Source: Ampullaceana balthica (Eukaryota > Mollusca > Gastropoda > Lymnaeidae). Taken from it: a stretch of 64,000 bases of DNA. Below the pieces are notes generated by a model. That model ran no database searches and was not told where the DNA came from. It saw only the letters and a program-made list of their open reading frames with translations. The stretch spans positions 712,501 to 776,500 of the forward strand of contig CALYLW010000066.1 of assembly GCA_944989445.1 (NCBI GenBank), given 5' to 3'. Below, in pieces: positions 1-11,685 of the stretch (position 1 is its first letter; every line of letters starts with the position of its first letter). Position numbers and translations under genes: made by a program.

Positions 1-1202
1 AAAGGAACCCCAAGTACAAATGTGACAGTTTGTAATACAGTCGAAACCGGTTAAGTCGACGGCGTTGGGGTATGAAAAATGGCATCGAGATAACCGATGA
101 TCGAGTTAAAACAAAAACCAATATGGCGGCAAAATACATGCGCTTGAAATTTCTTTATGTACGTGTTGTGCGTTAATTAGTGATGGGACGATTAATCAGA
201 ATCGTATCGGAATATCAGGACCCTATTTCTTCACTCTTTCCTAAGGTTGTTAAGACCGTTAGTTTTTAAGGACCGTTTAAGTTTATATATAACCCTTTGT
301 TGTGTTAGCGTAGTTTTTTTCCCCTAGTACATAACTATAACGAAGTCATATACTCCTGCCCGCCATGCCGCAGCGCGCGCGCGCCGTCTTGCAGTGATTT
401 CCAGATTGAGCGAAACTGTGCCTTAGACTTTCCTTACACTTACAAGCTACACAAATAAGTAACCTACACATCCCCTCATTGTCCCCGAACCATTCTCTTC
501 CTAATAATCTTCTTTGGGTCCGTCCCCTCAGCTTACAATGGACTTAGAATTCCTTTGGTAACTTGATGCTAATCAGACTAACCAACAACAATGGTGTGGG
601 AGATTGAGAGTGGGGGTGGGTAAACTGTCTGTAGTCTGTTATATTATATATTTTAAAATCTGGGGAGCCTTGTTTACAGTAAGCACCCTATGATTTTTCG
701 TCCCATCATTAGCCACTAGCGTTAATAAATGAGAATGTACATGCACATGATTTTGGAGGTTTTTTTTACACAAAGGCGTTGCCGTTATTTGTTTATCATG
801 ACCTATATGACTCATAACAAAACGAACTCTTCTCTATAAAAGTCTACAAAAATAAATTAGGAACTCCTTTTGAACTTTTGAACCTTCAACTTTGATACAT
901 TTTAATTAATTCTAACCAATAGTTAAATGGCTTTTGCACACGGCCACTTCTTATGAATGAAACAATTAGAACAAAGCAGTAGTAATAGTAATATAGAGTC
1001 AAAATGAGGTTGAAGGATGAATGGTTGCCAATGACAACAAGTCTGCACACGGTACATTTTGTTATTCCATACGCAACGAAATGTTTTAGACATGTGATTC
1101 TGCGTGCATCTTTGCTATTGGAGCAATTATGTAATACTCGGCATCACTTACACGGCCAATTGCCGAGTATCTCAGAGTATACAAAAATCGGCCAATGCCG
1201 AG

Positions 1203-3059
1203 TAGGGCTGTCAATTTTGTTGAAAAAAGCTGCCCGGGTACCCGTGAAAATTTCGAACGGGTACCCGGGTTACCCGTTCTAAACTTAAACGTCGCATAAT
1301 TTTCCCCGTCATGATCGCCATACAATACAATGCAACCTAGCCACCATCCATGCACCTCATTTCACACAGTAGTAGTAGCCAACGGCTTGCTTCCAGTTAC
1401 AGTAACATACTATTACTAATGCACTATAATTAACTATAATGCACTAAAAACTTTTATTCAATTCCTGCTGTAAATGCATTCGTCATACTCATAAATGACA
1501 ATAAACTGAACATCCAAACAAAATGTCTACGGCAATGACGTAACATTCAGTGTCATACCTTTAATGTTAATATCCACTTGGCGTCGGTAGTCGATGCTAA
1601 GGGCGATGACGTATGCTATACTGCAATAAATCTTAAGTGATCGTGCTTTGGTCAGTGGTACTGCTTTTGTTGACACCAAAATATTTCTGATATTGGGTGG
1701 ATCGGCGGTTTGTTTATCAATATCAATTTTATGAATAACGTTCACATGGCGTTTTATCGCGTTGGGTTGCCACCCTTCACAGACACAATTTAATTACAAT
1801 GGTTGCATTTTGCCGTGTCGCTGTCAACTTGATTAGCCTGATTCCACACGACGTCTAACCCATCTTGTTAACTTTGGGTGTATTATTAATATCAATTTTT
1901 GGGCTAGGCAAACACGTGTCAATGAACACAAGAAACAAGCCAATGCAAGGGTGTGGAGTGTGGGTTATAGCAGTGCTTCTCAAAGTGGGGGTCCGCGGAA
2001 GTTATCAAGAAAGGAGAGAAAAATATAATTATAATCCTCCAATTGCTATCAATAATACCAACCCTATAGAAGTTGTCATTTTTGACAATAAGCAAATAAA
2101 TGAAAGAAATAAAAGGAAATAAAATAAAAGGAAATATAATTCATTTCGCTACCATGTAAGTACAGGGAAAATAGTGCACCGGTTCCAGATGCAATGGAAC
2201 ACATTCCTGCCGGTCCGCAATACAAAAATTTTGAGAAGCACTGGGTTATAGGAGGGAAGAGAGGAGAGGGGGGGGGGAGAGTAGAAAAAACGCCATTAGA
2301 TAGATAGTATCAATCGGTGACCCACTGTCGGCTATTTCAAAGCAAAGTTAGTTTCAAAGCAAGGGTGTTTGAATGAACAAAAAACAAACACTGCAACTTT
2401 CATCTCTGTGCAGTCCATCCTCACAGCCGACGTCTGCCCATCCTACACTGTTAGTAACTGTTAGTAACTATTCAATTTATTAAATTTAAATACTGACGAC
2501 CTTGTACGAATTATTAGCATCAGTTTTTCTATGTCACCACGTGTTAATGAACACAAGAAGTAAGGCGGATGTAAGGGGTGTGGGTTATAGGAGTGAAGGG
2601 AGGAGAGGGGGTAAATAAACAATATTAGCTAGTATCAATCGGCGTATTTCAAAGCAAAGTTAGTCAAAGCAAGAGTGTTTTTTTTATTAACAAACACAGC
2701 GTCTTTCATCTCTAAGCAGTCCATCATTTTTTTTTCAGGTTGAGAGAAAAAAATATATATCAAAATACATTGTATTTATTGGGACCGTATTTTATTTCCC
2801 GTTGACAGATATTTCCCGTTGACAGATATTTCTCCTTAGAAGTACTTCACAGCATATATTTGAAACAAAAATTTTCATTTGATAAATTGTTTCGCAAGCC
2901 ACAATGTAAACACAAAAAGCCGCATGGGAGCCGAAGTTTGGCCTACGGTTAATATAGACATAGAAGCCACAGTTTCACGGGTACCCGGGCGGAATTTTAC
3001 TACCCGGGTAATCACACGGCAACGGGTACCCGGGTCCCGGGTACCCGTTGACAGGCCTA
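1203..3059 (+). mobile_element. non-autonomous hAT-type element, copy 1
   Basis: Terminal repeats TAGGGCTGTCAA and TTGACAGGCCTA, flanked by the 8-bp duplication ATGCCGAG (1195-1202 and 3060-3067), which is diagnostic of hAT. Subterminal ACGGGTACCCGGG palindromes occur at both ends. The interior holds a diverged internal duplication (about 1915-2460 and 2540-2730) and a nested MITE at 1971-2243. No long reading frame. A second copy in reverse orientation lies at 41884-43377. Confidence 0.8.
1971..2243 (+). mobile_element. hAT MITE, CAGTGCTTCTCAAA family, copy 1
   Basis: Starts CAGTGCTTCTCAAAG and ends TTTTGAGAAGCACTG. The 8-bp target duplication GGTTATAG is at 1963-1970 and 2244-2251. Nested inside the larger hAT element. 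Confidence 0.85.
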
Positions 3060-3235
3060 ATGCCGAGTAGCCAAACCGATCGGTTAAGCCCTATCGATAA
3101 GAACATTTTCAAAAGCTGGCGATTTAAGTTAGTAACACAGCGCTGTGAGCAAGCGGGCTGTGAAGTCACCAGCGAGGCAGAAATTTTATGCCTTCACTTG
3201 GTTATAAAAAATCACATCTAACATTTTCAAAAGCT

Positions 3236-3526
3236 GGCGATTGGTCATGGGGATCGAGATAACCAACGTTTAGTGGCAAATTTGGCCCTTTTTTGTGCTC
3301 GTGTTATGAGGTTTCGGCGACTTAAAAAAATTGAATTAAACGACGAGAAAATGCTAAGACAAAGAGAAAATTTGGCGGTTCCAATAAAAAACGTCGACAT
3401 AATAGGGTGGGCGAGTTAAGCAAGCTCTAGTTAAGTGGCTTCGACTGTAACATAATAAAATCATATATAAACTATAAATATACAAATAAACGAGATTTCA
3501 AGTACAAATGATATTCTTTAAGCTAC
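3236..3526. other. Rab8 intron 5, start
   Basis: Right terminal part of the pogo-like element, then about 80 bases of AT-rich unique sequence up to the exon 5 donor. No further exon seen. Confidence 0.5.
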
Positions 3527-3616
3527 CTGTTCTCCCCTGTCCTTGGAGACCTGCCGTCTATCTTGTAGATCACATTTGTTGCCCAACATCATCTTCTCCA
3601 CATCTTTGGACGCATG
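3527..3616 (-). CDS. RAB8: Rab8 exon 5 (NKCD motif)
   Basis: 90 bases, phase 0 at both ends, giving [20 protein letters not shown] and ten more residues ending RGEQ. Acceptor TTTCAG, donor CAG|GTAGCT. The next exon (the region of SAK and the CaaX-type end) is not found in bases 1-3526. Confidence 0.93.
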
Positions 3617-6600
3617 CTGAAAAAGTTTTGGACATCTATTTCTTTATGGTCCACAATATATGCTCATTCATGATTGTTTTTAAACATTTATCAAGGTTAC
3701 CACCGAAGAAAGTTACTTTATGACATTTAGAGCATCAATTTTAGATCTATTTTATACATAAAACAAGGTTCTCACTAAGTTGAACATTGAAAAATAATTA
3801 TGTAAAAATAAAAATTCACTTATGATAAGTTTTCTCCTTAGTTTGGTTCATAATTTTTTTTAAACTGAATTAGCAGAGTTGATGGAAAAAATGCAGGAGA
3901 GCTTAACATGAGCAGCAGTCACCAGCGGAAGGGGCAGATGGGTGTTTCTTAATTTGTTATATTCACTTGGGGGTTCTAAGAACTTAAAATACCTTGTACC
4001 ACCAATGGTTAACCAATCTTTTTTGTAAATGATTAACTGGTCCTCAAAAACCAATGGTCTTAATAACCTCAGCACTCACCTCTTCAATGTTACGGATCCA
4101 TGTCCTTATGTTATCAAAGCTTTTTTCATTGGTGATGTCATAGACCAACATAATGCCCTATTGGACAGATTTATTACATTAATACACAAAAAGATATAAA
4201 AACAATTATTATCTTTAAAAGTCTAAGGTTGTGAGTGAGGTTGTTAACGGTTAACCGGTCCTCAGATCAGGACTGGCCCCGTTTAATCAGGACCGGTCAA
4301 CCGCAACTTCAATAAGCCCGTATTAGCTTATTACCAGGAGTTCATTTTTGTTGTGTTACTGTTAAGATGCAGGGCAGCATACGAGACTAACACAAGCGAC
4401 GGTGACTTCAAATCGCTTCCTCCATATTCCGGTATTTAAATAATATACAGGTCATCACTATTAGTTTACTTCGCCTACAGCTAAGGAATGATTTTTTTAA
4501 AATTTTAATTTGCTTGGTTGTCGAGGCACTGTACGAGAGCTAACAAACAGTGCACGTTTGATGTCAACGGTCAAGGTTGCCAACTGTTACTATTTACATT
4601 ACGAGAGATTACGAGAGTCGTAGCAAAGATACCGGGCGATTAATCGGTCCTCAAATTCGAGTTCGGTCTTTTAGTGAGCTTGCCTGCAAGTCAAAGGCAT
4701 TTGACGTAAGATTACCAGATTAATATCTAAACAGATATTTTCTTTTAAAAAATGTAATTGTTATGCGTTGGAAGGGGAGTACGGCGAGTGTAGCTCAAAA
4801 CCTATTTAGTATTGGAACAGGAAAAATGGGGGGAACGCGGTGTGCGCCGCAAAATTCAATAATTCTGGCGAGTTGACAATTGAAAAATAATATGGCATTT
4901 ATATAAATTCCATTTTATAATGACTGTTTACTCCGTAAGCTTTATAATTTTATTATTATTATTATTTAATTCGTGAGTTGACCGGCATCACACAAAAGAG
5001 AGGACGTCCCAACAGACAAGACGAGGGCTTTTTAAACTAAGGAAAACCATCCCCGTTTACTTAATTCTTTGGAATATTTTTTTTTAAAATTCCGCTGAAT
5101 TGAGGGCATCGTGAAAAAGAGCTGAACGCAAGTGGGGGAAACGGGCTTTGATGCCACCATCAGACGACGCGAGGCAAAAACATTCTCTCGTTGGTTCTCA
5201 ACACATAAGGCAAATAGGGACCGGCGGTTAACCGGTTATTCGGTCCTCAAAAACGAGCGGTCTTAACAGCCTTAGTTGCGAGTAAGAGTGGTATTTAAAA
5301 AAAAAGAGGTTAGATGATTATGCCTTTTAAAACAGAATTTTAATTAGGTGCCCATCCCAATAAGGAAATGTGGTGCTGATCACAGTATTGATATTTGTAG
5401 GTTATTAAGTTTACATCAGGTTATGGGCTGCACTTCAGAAGATGAACATAAAATTCACAACTAACATCATGTTATGGACTTTTGTTTCACATCAGAAGAT
5501 GAACATATGGTTCACAACTCACATCATGTTATTGACTTTTGGTTCACATCAGTTATTGGACATTGGGTGTTTAAAAAAATGAAAATCCTAGTTGCCTACA
5601 GTCTTTAAAATTTGACCCAGAATCTCATGTCCATGAGAACTTACAGATGTAAAATAAAAATAATTTAAGGATACACATGATAGTAAATCTATGCAGTTAT
5701 TTTTTCATAGTTGGTTTAATCTTGACCCAAAAATTTGTAGGAGCCAAATTAATTTGTAAAAAAAAGTATTAAGCACTCACTTTTTAAACTTAAATATCTT
5801 AAAATATTTGTCAATTTGAGCTTGAAGCCCTTTCACTGATGCATATTATGTAACGCATGGTTACATATACTTGGTTAGCACAATAGTTGTCGGAACCTTA
5901 AATTACTAGAACTAGATAGATGGGACAGTAACACTCGTATTAGGTTCCTTCTTCTGGGTGTTATTTTGTGTTCCATCTACTTGTTCCTAGTAAATACATT
6001 AGGACTATGTTATTTATTGTTGTGTTAAGCGTAAGAATAGATTACAGATAATCTCCTAAGAAATGGTACCCACCATAGCACCTCTGTAATATGCTGTTGT
6101 GATTGTCCTGAACCTTTCTTGACCAGCTGTATCCCTGGATTTAACAGAGGGAATTTAATGATAGAGTGTATACTCAGTTCAAATGTAAAATAGATGATAA
6201 ATGAAATGGTTTTATGGTGCAGTGATCATACACATGGTTCAAATAATTTCCATCTCTCATGTTTATAAGAATTTTAAGAGACATTGAAGTCACTCATCAC
6301 ATTTTTAACACTCATACAAGTACAAGGCATACTTCTATAAATTCAGTTCTACAATTCCCAATGGTATCAGTCATAAAATGCAAGATACTTAAACAAATTG
6401 TTTGATAAAAAAAGAAATGAACATACGAAATATGGACACAAGTACTTAACAAAATACAAGATCATATAAGTAAGAAACGTTCCAATTAGATGTAAATGAT
6501 GGTATCCCTGTCAGAATGAACATTTCTATCTAATGATTTGATAACAAAAATAAAAAATAAATTCCAGCTCAATCCAATGTAAATTATTATCTTTCTACCA

Positions 6601-9600
6601 TAAAAAATAAACCTATTCTTTATTCCTTACCATATTTGCAACTTGATCTTCTTGCCATCTAGTTCTATGGTACGAATCTTGAAGTCTATGCCTGCAGAGA
6701 AAAAAATAGTTTAAATTTTTAGGCCAAAATAAACTCTGGATAAGGAGCCATCAGCATATTACGTAAGCACTGCTCTAGGTGATCAGAAGTGACAGTGTTT
6801 CCATTTATGAGCTTGGTATGTCTTTATGTTAATGTCAATGTTCCCTTTAAGCTGAGCAGATGATTGACTGCCGCCATGCAGCAATTTAGAATTACAGCAT
6901 AGCAAATTTGAAAAGGATAATATAATTTCTGTGTTAATTTAGTATAAAATTTTGAGCAAAAATTAACTGACCTTGGCGGTAATATTAGTTAAGGTTCCTA
7001 TTTTGAGGCTACATAAACTATTTTCAATTAGTTTAAAATTTTAACTTTTCAGAAACAAATCACAAGGAACTCAAAAGTTTATATCAAGAGTAGTTTTATT
7101 GATTAAAATGTACATATTTATATTTCATAGTGCAAACAATAGTCTCATTTAGTGGCTGAAAACAAGGTAACAAGGTAGTGGCAAGGTAACAGTGCAGTGG
7201 ATCCCGAGCCATGTGAATGTTGACGGCAATGAAAAGGCAGACTCCCTGGCCAAAACAGGAGCGGCCCTGCCCCAACCAGAGGCCCCAGTTACTTATCTTG
7301 GGGCTAAAACCTGGCTAAAGGACCACTTCAGGAACAAGTGGTACCAGGAGTGGGCTGACAACACGACAGCCTGGGGTCGCTAACATGCCCAGGCCAAGCC
7401 GTTCAGACCAGTGGTGGAACCTGAGTCGCAAACACCAGAGCTTAGTGACTCAGATGAGAACAGAACACTGCCCAACCAACTCGTACTTTCACAGGCTAGA
7501 CCACAACAGGGACTCGAACTGCCGTGATTGCAGCCAAGCCTCTGAGACGGCTGTACACCTGGTGACGCCTTGCCCCGCGCTAGATATAGCCGGGGATGTG
7601 AGAGAGGCGGAAGAGTCCCATGTAAAGACAATGTTGTATGGCAATGCTCAACAGATGGAGCAGATTGCCCAGGTACTAGCCAAGGCCTTAAGAGATTAGT
7701 CTCAGGCCTACAGAATATGTGTTTAGTTTAGTGGCTGAAAATCATAGATTATGGGGGTCTAAATCTGAATGACCAAGAGAGATTGGTTGTTGTCTTACAG
7801 GAGACAATTGGAGATAAAACCTTATGTTCTAGAAGTGGAATATAAGTGTGGGATTAGGGAAAAGGTGGAAAATCGAATAAATTGAGGACTTCCATCAATA
7901 TTAACTGTATGAGCTGCTAACATATTAAAATGATGGATTTTTTTAGTAGAGGAATTTTAAAGTATGAATTTGAAATAAATTAATTCCCATATCATGTCAT
8001 TAAACTCAGACTCTTTTTTCAGTTTCAATTTAAATATGATTCTGGCAAGTTGATCAATGAAAAATAATGGTGCCGTTAACTTGCACGGTATGATACCGTG
8101 TAAGTTAGTAAAAAAATAACTTGCACTGTATGATACCGTGTAAGTTAGTTAAAAAAAATAACTTGCACGGTACGGTAATGTTTTAATGTAAAAAATAGAC
8201 AACTAAACCTAACCCTGACCCTAAAACTAATAATTACAATATAATTGTAATTATAAGAATGTTAAATTGATTTAATTAGGTTTAGTCCCTGTATTACTGA
8301 ATTACTGTATTTGTTTTTCTATTTTAATGTAAAAAATAGACAACTAACCCTAACCTTGACCCTAAAACTAAAAGATCTAATTTAATAGTAATTATAATAA
8401 GAATTTTTAATTGATTTCCATATTTTTGTTTTTCTATTTTAGTGTAAAATATAGACAACTCTAACCCTGACCCTAAAATTAAAAGATCTAATTTAATTGT
8501 AATTATAAGAATTTAAGAATTGTAAAAAAAAGAAAAAATATTAGTCTCAACCGAAAATCGAACCCATGCCTGTTCTTCTACATTACGTTCTCTAGTCCAA
8601 CTCTCAATCATGAGACCACGAAAGTTCGGTACTTTTTGTAAATTTTAAAAAGTTATAAATAAGTGACTACAAAACCGTCTCTGCGCATGCGCAAATACCG
8701 TGTAATTTAGGAAAAAAATAACTTAACGGTATGATACCGTGCAAGTTAGAAAAAAAATAACTTACACGGTATGATACCGTGCAAGTTAGAAAAAAACAAA
8801 CTTACACGGTATAATACAGTGCAAGTTAACACTACGAAAAATAATAAGGCATTTAAAAAATTGCCATCATTGTTTACTCCTTAGTATGGCTTATGAGATA
8901 TTTTTTTTAAATGTGCTCTAGTTGACGGGCACATAATGATAATGCCAAAGAGGTAAACATGACGTCACCAAATGGCAGGGTGGGGAGAGAGTGTTGATAA
9001 TTTTGTTACATTGTTTTGTGGATTTTAAGAACTAAGGAAAAATACATGCTACTGAGTCTACTGCTAACGGATGATTTACTTGTCTTTTTTTAACGATTAG
9101 GATCAGATTTTTCTCTCTCAAATAAATTCACTGAAACTGAAATGACAGGCATCACTTAAGACAGCTGAGCTGAGAGCAGTGGTGACATCAAAGACTACTA
9201 TGGGACAACTGGAGCCATATGCATTATTGAGTTTAATACAATGTATCGTCACACTATAATCAAATAACAACTAGGCTAATGATTAATTTAATATCAATTA
9301 CTTTCTATAAATTAGTTGTCAATTTCAAGAATTTCATTTATCTTTATTATTTAGCTTTCCTTTATGGGCATGGCTATGGCCATTGTGTAATCCGCATGCA
9401 TATCTGATTATCTGAGATCTTAATCTAAGATCTATTATACTATTTATAATTAATACTATTATAATAATACTATGACTATATTAATAGACATACTATACCA
9501 TATATACTTGCACATAAGCATACATCACATATATGCCGATCCCCTAAAACTGCTTTAAAATGGCAAATTTCTGCAAAAACCTGCATATAAGCCGACCATG

Positions 9601-10465
9601 CAAATGTCTAATTTTACTCCACATTTTTGGTTCATATTCATAGAAATTTGTTAGTGTAAAGATGTAAAACGCTTACTTTTATGTTACATACCAGTTTGTT
9701 TACCTTTTGGAATGACACAAAAACCTGTCCTGCTCTTTCCCCATCGTTTGCTATAATATTATCTGAACCTCTGCTCATAAGTTGTTCACAACTGATGACT
9801 AACAAAGTTTAGTATATATTTAGTTAATTTAGAGATATCGATGAAAATGTGTGGCTGTAAGTGTAAGTGTCAATTGGCATTTGTCCTATGATTTGTGTCT
9901 GTCCTTGTGTCCATTTTGCTGACCTCCTGATTTCAGTATTGTATTTTTATAGTTCTAAATTCCGCTTAAACTTAAATGCGAGTATATACACCGGTAGTCA
10001 AATTCAAATTATACAATATATCAATATTTAAATTTCTTTTCAATTATTTATTATTTCTACTTCAACTTCTACTTTCGAACTTTCTCAAAATTAGCTAATA
10101 TACCAAATTATGATATTCAGAGTTAACAAGGATCTTAAATTGAATGGGTAATAACCTGCAATAGATGATCTATATTATAATTATGGCTGACTCATACCTC
10201 ATATGTCAAGTACTAGGCAAAATACGCGACAACACAGTTGTTGAACATAGAAAACTATGAAATATAAGACAGGATGTCGTCGCAATATCACGTAAAATGT
10301 TATCAGGGGGACGAAACTGAAAAATTATATATATTACTTACCTATAGTAGAAATAAATGTTGAATTAAAAGCATCTTCCGAAAACCTAAACAAAATACAG
10401 GTTTTACCTACTGCCGAGTCCCCTATTAAGAGTAACTTAAACAAGTAATCGTAAGTCTTCGCCAT
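3527..10465 (-). CDS. RAB8: Rab8 small GTPase, exons 1-5 (3' part missing)
   Basis: Ras-like GTPase of the Rab8 group, which directs post-Golgi, apical and ciliary vesicle traffic on membranes. Five exons join with consistent phases and give residues 1 to about 138. Visible are the N-terminus [17 protein letters not shown], the P-loop GDSAVGKT (residues 15-22), switch I with FISTIG, switch [10 protein letters not shown] with Gln67 and the threonine at position 72 (the LRRK2 target in vertebrate Rab8), and the guanine-specificity motif NKCD. The start was chosen because MAKTYDYLF is the family N-terminus and sits in a CCAAAATGGCG context; an in-frame ATG 60 bases upstream is not needed. The G5 SAK motif and the prenylated C-terminus are not found in the window and should lie left of base 1. 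Oddity: alanine at residue 18 where Rab8 proteins normally have glycine. Confidence 0.95.
4080..4157 (-). CDS. RAB8: Rab8 exon 4
   Basis: 78 bases, phase 0 at both ends, giving [20 protein letters not shown] and then IRNIEE. Acceptor AATAG, donor GAG|GTGAGT. Confidence 0.95.
4237..5275. mobile_element. hAT-like element in Rab8 intron 3
   Basis: Near-inverted ends (GAGGTTGTTAACGG at the left, TCTTAACAGCCTTAG at the right) flanked by the imperfect 8-bp duplication TTGTGAGT / TTGCGAGT. Subterminal motifs GGTTAACCGG and CGGTCCTCA recur. No coding capacity. The exact ends are uncertain by a few bases. Confidence 0.55.
5400..5575. repeat. short tandem repeat of about 60 bp, 2-3 copies
   Basis: Repeats of TTCACATCAGAAGATGAACA followed by TTCACAAC and CACATCATGTTAT, in Rab8 intron 3. 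Confidence 0.6.
5576..6073. other. Rab8 intron 3, remainder
   Basis: AT-rich unique-looking intron sequence; nothing recognised. Confidence 0.4.
6074..6134 (-). CDS. RAB8: Rab8 exon 3 (switch II)
   Basis: 61 bases giving [20 protein letters not shown] after the split Trp codon. Holds the catalytic Gln67 region. Acceptor TCCAG, donor ATG|GTGGGT. Confidence 0.95.
6135..6630. other. Rab8 intron 2
   Basis: AT-rich intron sequence with no repeat or coding signal seen. Confidence 0.4.
6631..6691 (-). CDS. RAB8: Rab8 exon 2
   Basis: 61 bases giving [19 protein letters not shown] between the split Gly and Trp codons. Acceptor CTGCAG, donor TG|GTAAGG. The phase matches exons 1 and 3. Confidence 0.95.
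7180..7699 (+). pseudogene. non-LTR retrotransposon 3' fragment (RNase H and C-terminal Cys motif)
   Basis: Two adjoining frames on the plus strand, antisense to Rab8 intron 1. The first (from about 7189) carries the RNase H end [19 protein letters not shown]. The second (7385-7699) has a C-terminal Cys/His motif of form CRDC..ETAVHL..PCP. A frame break at about 7381-7385 separates them, with a stop right after WGR. The reverse transcriptase and endonuclease are absent, so this is a 5'-truncated, dead copy. Family assignment within the RNase H-bearing non-LTR clades is not certain. Confidence 0.75.
7700..8068. other. Rab8 intron 1 spacer
   Basis: No feature recognised; unique-looking AT-rich sequence. 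Confidence 0.35.
8069..8832. mobile_element. DNA element with palindrome arrays at both ends
   Basis: Both ends carry several copies of the palindrome ACGGTATGATACCGT within AACTTGCAC... / ...GTGCAAGTT: about three copies at 8073-8175 and four at 8694-8828. The outermost ends are GTTAACTTGCAC and GTGCAAGTTAAC. The interior repeats a block with CCTAACCCTGACCCTAAA three times and holds a tRNA-like stretch on the minus strand. No coding capacity. Sits in Rab8 intron 1. The superfamily is not recognised. Confidence 0.6.
8543..8617 (-). tRNA. tRNA-like sequence (degenerate, probably not functional)
   Basis: 75 bases on the minus strand begin GGTCTCA and end TGAGACT, which could pair as an acceptor stem. 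They contain a B-box-like GGGTTCGATTT. The T-arm stem is poor and the D-arm is irregular. More likely a tRNA-derived part of the surrounding element than a working gene. Confidence 0.25.
8833..10341. other. Rab8 intron 1, promoter-proximal part
   Basis: AT-rich. About 9480-9990 contains CATATATAC, GCATATAAGCCGACC and GAGTATATACACCGG, resembling the ends of the MITE at 55061-55612, so it is probably a decayed relative. Nothing else recognised. Confidence 0.35.
10342..10465 (-). CDS. RAB8: Rab8 exon 1 (start codon, P-loop)
   Basis: Codes residues 1-41 plus the first base of Gly42. The donor reads ATAG|GTAAGT. Contains the P-loop GDSAVGKT and the switch I sequence FNSTFISTI. Confidence 0.95.
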
Positions 10466-10525
10466 TTTGGCAGCGGAAACACCCTCATTTGCATATGTTG
10501 AGATCACTTCCGGGTTATAAAACAA
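10463..10525 (-). promoter_or_regulatory. RAB8: Rab8 proximal promoter / 5' UTR motifs
   Basis: Reading the minus strand toward the ATG there is a TTTTATAA stretch (about 10520), an ETS-type site CCGGAAGT (10506-10513), a perfect octamer ATGCAAAT (10487-10494), and a YY1-like CCAAAATGGCG overlapping the start codon. Such ETS plus ATGGCG arrangements are common at broadly expressed genes. The transcription start itself cannot be seen. Confidence 0.45.
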
Positions 10526-11255
10526 GTTTAATTTAAATGTTAATAATTTTTCATTTTAATTATTTTCTTTTTTTTTAAAAATGTTTTATATCTATTACTG
10601 TCTCTGAAAACATTTGATTTTAAAACATTCCATCGTTAACCCTTATTCGTCTTTTAATGGCGCGACAAGGATTGTTTGGGTCGAAAGGAGAATAACTTCG
10701 CCTTCCCCGGGCTCCTCCCAACTTTGTATGGAAAAACAAACAACAAAACGACATAAGTGCGATTGACCGCAAATGTCGACTTGCTGTGAGTAAGTGTTTA
10801 AATTAAGAAGGAAATTCACCCAGTCCCTACATTAAAGTTCAATTTATATAGGCTACTTAGTTAAGTGCAGGGAGCCGACCTCAGCCTTATATAAATATAT
10901 ATTTATATTAGGGTTGTTAACGATTAATTTAAATATAATAAGTAACTTTTGAAAAATTAACGATTAATTAATCGTTAATTTCGATTAAAGCCAAAAATTG
11001 ACATTTATGGTGTCATAAGTAACATTTATTAAAATACATGTCGAATATTTAAATAACACTGGAATGTCTTCTTTATATGACATTTTTTAACCAACAACGC
11101 AAACAGACAAGTGTATTGACATTATTTGATTTTACAATATAACCAGCCGAGCTGAACAATTGTCCACATAGCTTTAGATTTTCTCAACTGAAGTTTCTGA
11201 TACTGTAGTTGATGTTTGGTTTGCAGGTGATATGAAAGCGAAGTGTTAGAACCAT

Positions 11256-11685
11256 GGCAGCAATGTTCCCTTTAAGCAGCGCCACGCAGGAGTTTTGAAT
11301 CACCGCGCAGCAATGTTTTTAAAATATTGCACAAAAAATGGGCGTTGTGCAACTTGCACAGGGGCCGTCCATAAAGTATGTCACGCTATTTTTGACAATT
11401 TTTAGCTCCCCCCTCCCCTGTCACAAATCTTGGACCCCCCCCCCTAAAGTACGTCACACTTTCGAACAAATATTGTGTTTTTTATTAACAAAATAATTAA
11501 AATTTAATATAAAACACCATGACGTCACACATGGCCGGACCCCCTCCCCCTGTCACAAACTGTCACACTTTCTTACATCCCCCCCTCCTCTGGAGCGTGA
11601 CGTACTTTATGGACGGCCCCACACGAGTTGTTTTTTTAAACTTTGCACACGGACCAACGAAGCGTAGACTTATAGGGAACATTGC
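11256..11685. mobile_element. MITE with CAATGTTCCCTTTAAGC ends
   Basis: Left end CAATGTTCCCTTTAAGC, right end CTTATAGGGAACATTG in inverted form. Partial copies of the same end occur at about 6836 and 41346. It is split by the MITE at 11361-11620. Confidence 0.55.
11361..11620. mobile_element. GGGGCCGTCCATAAA MITE, copy 1
   Basis: Ends GGGGCCGTCCATAAAG and CTTTATGGACGGCCCC are near-perfect inverted repeats, with C-rich inner arms. Related copies at 12406-12837 and 42814-43210. Confidence 0.75.

Larger units (their letters stand above)
38..3447. mobile_element. pogo/Tigger-like DNA transposon, interrupted
   Basis: Ends CAGTCGAAACC at the left and GGCTTCGACTG at the right, flanked by TA on both sides, as in the Tc1/mariner-pogo group. 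Both ends repeat the theme of ATCGAGATAACC and GTCGAC. No transposase reading frame survives. A hAT-type element (1203-3059) sits inside it. It lies in the downstream part of the Rab8 locus. Confidence 0.6.

Noticed and set aside
8211..8480. Telomeric repeat
   Set aside because: CCTAACCCTGACCCTAAA occurs only as a short motif in three transposon-internal blocks, not as a continuous TTAGGG array.
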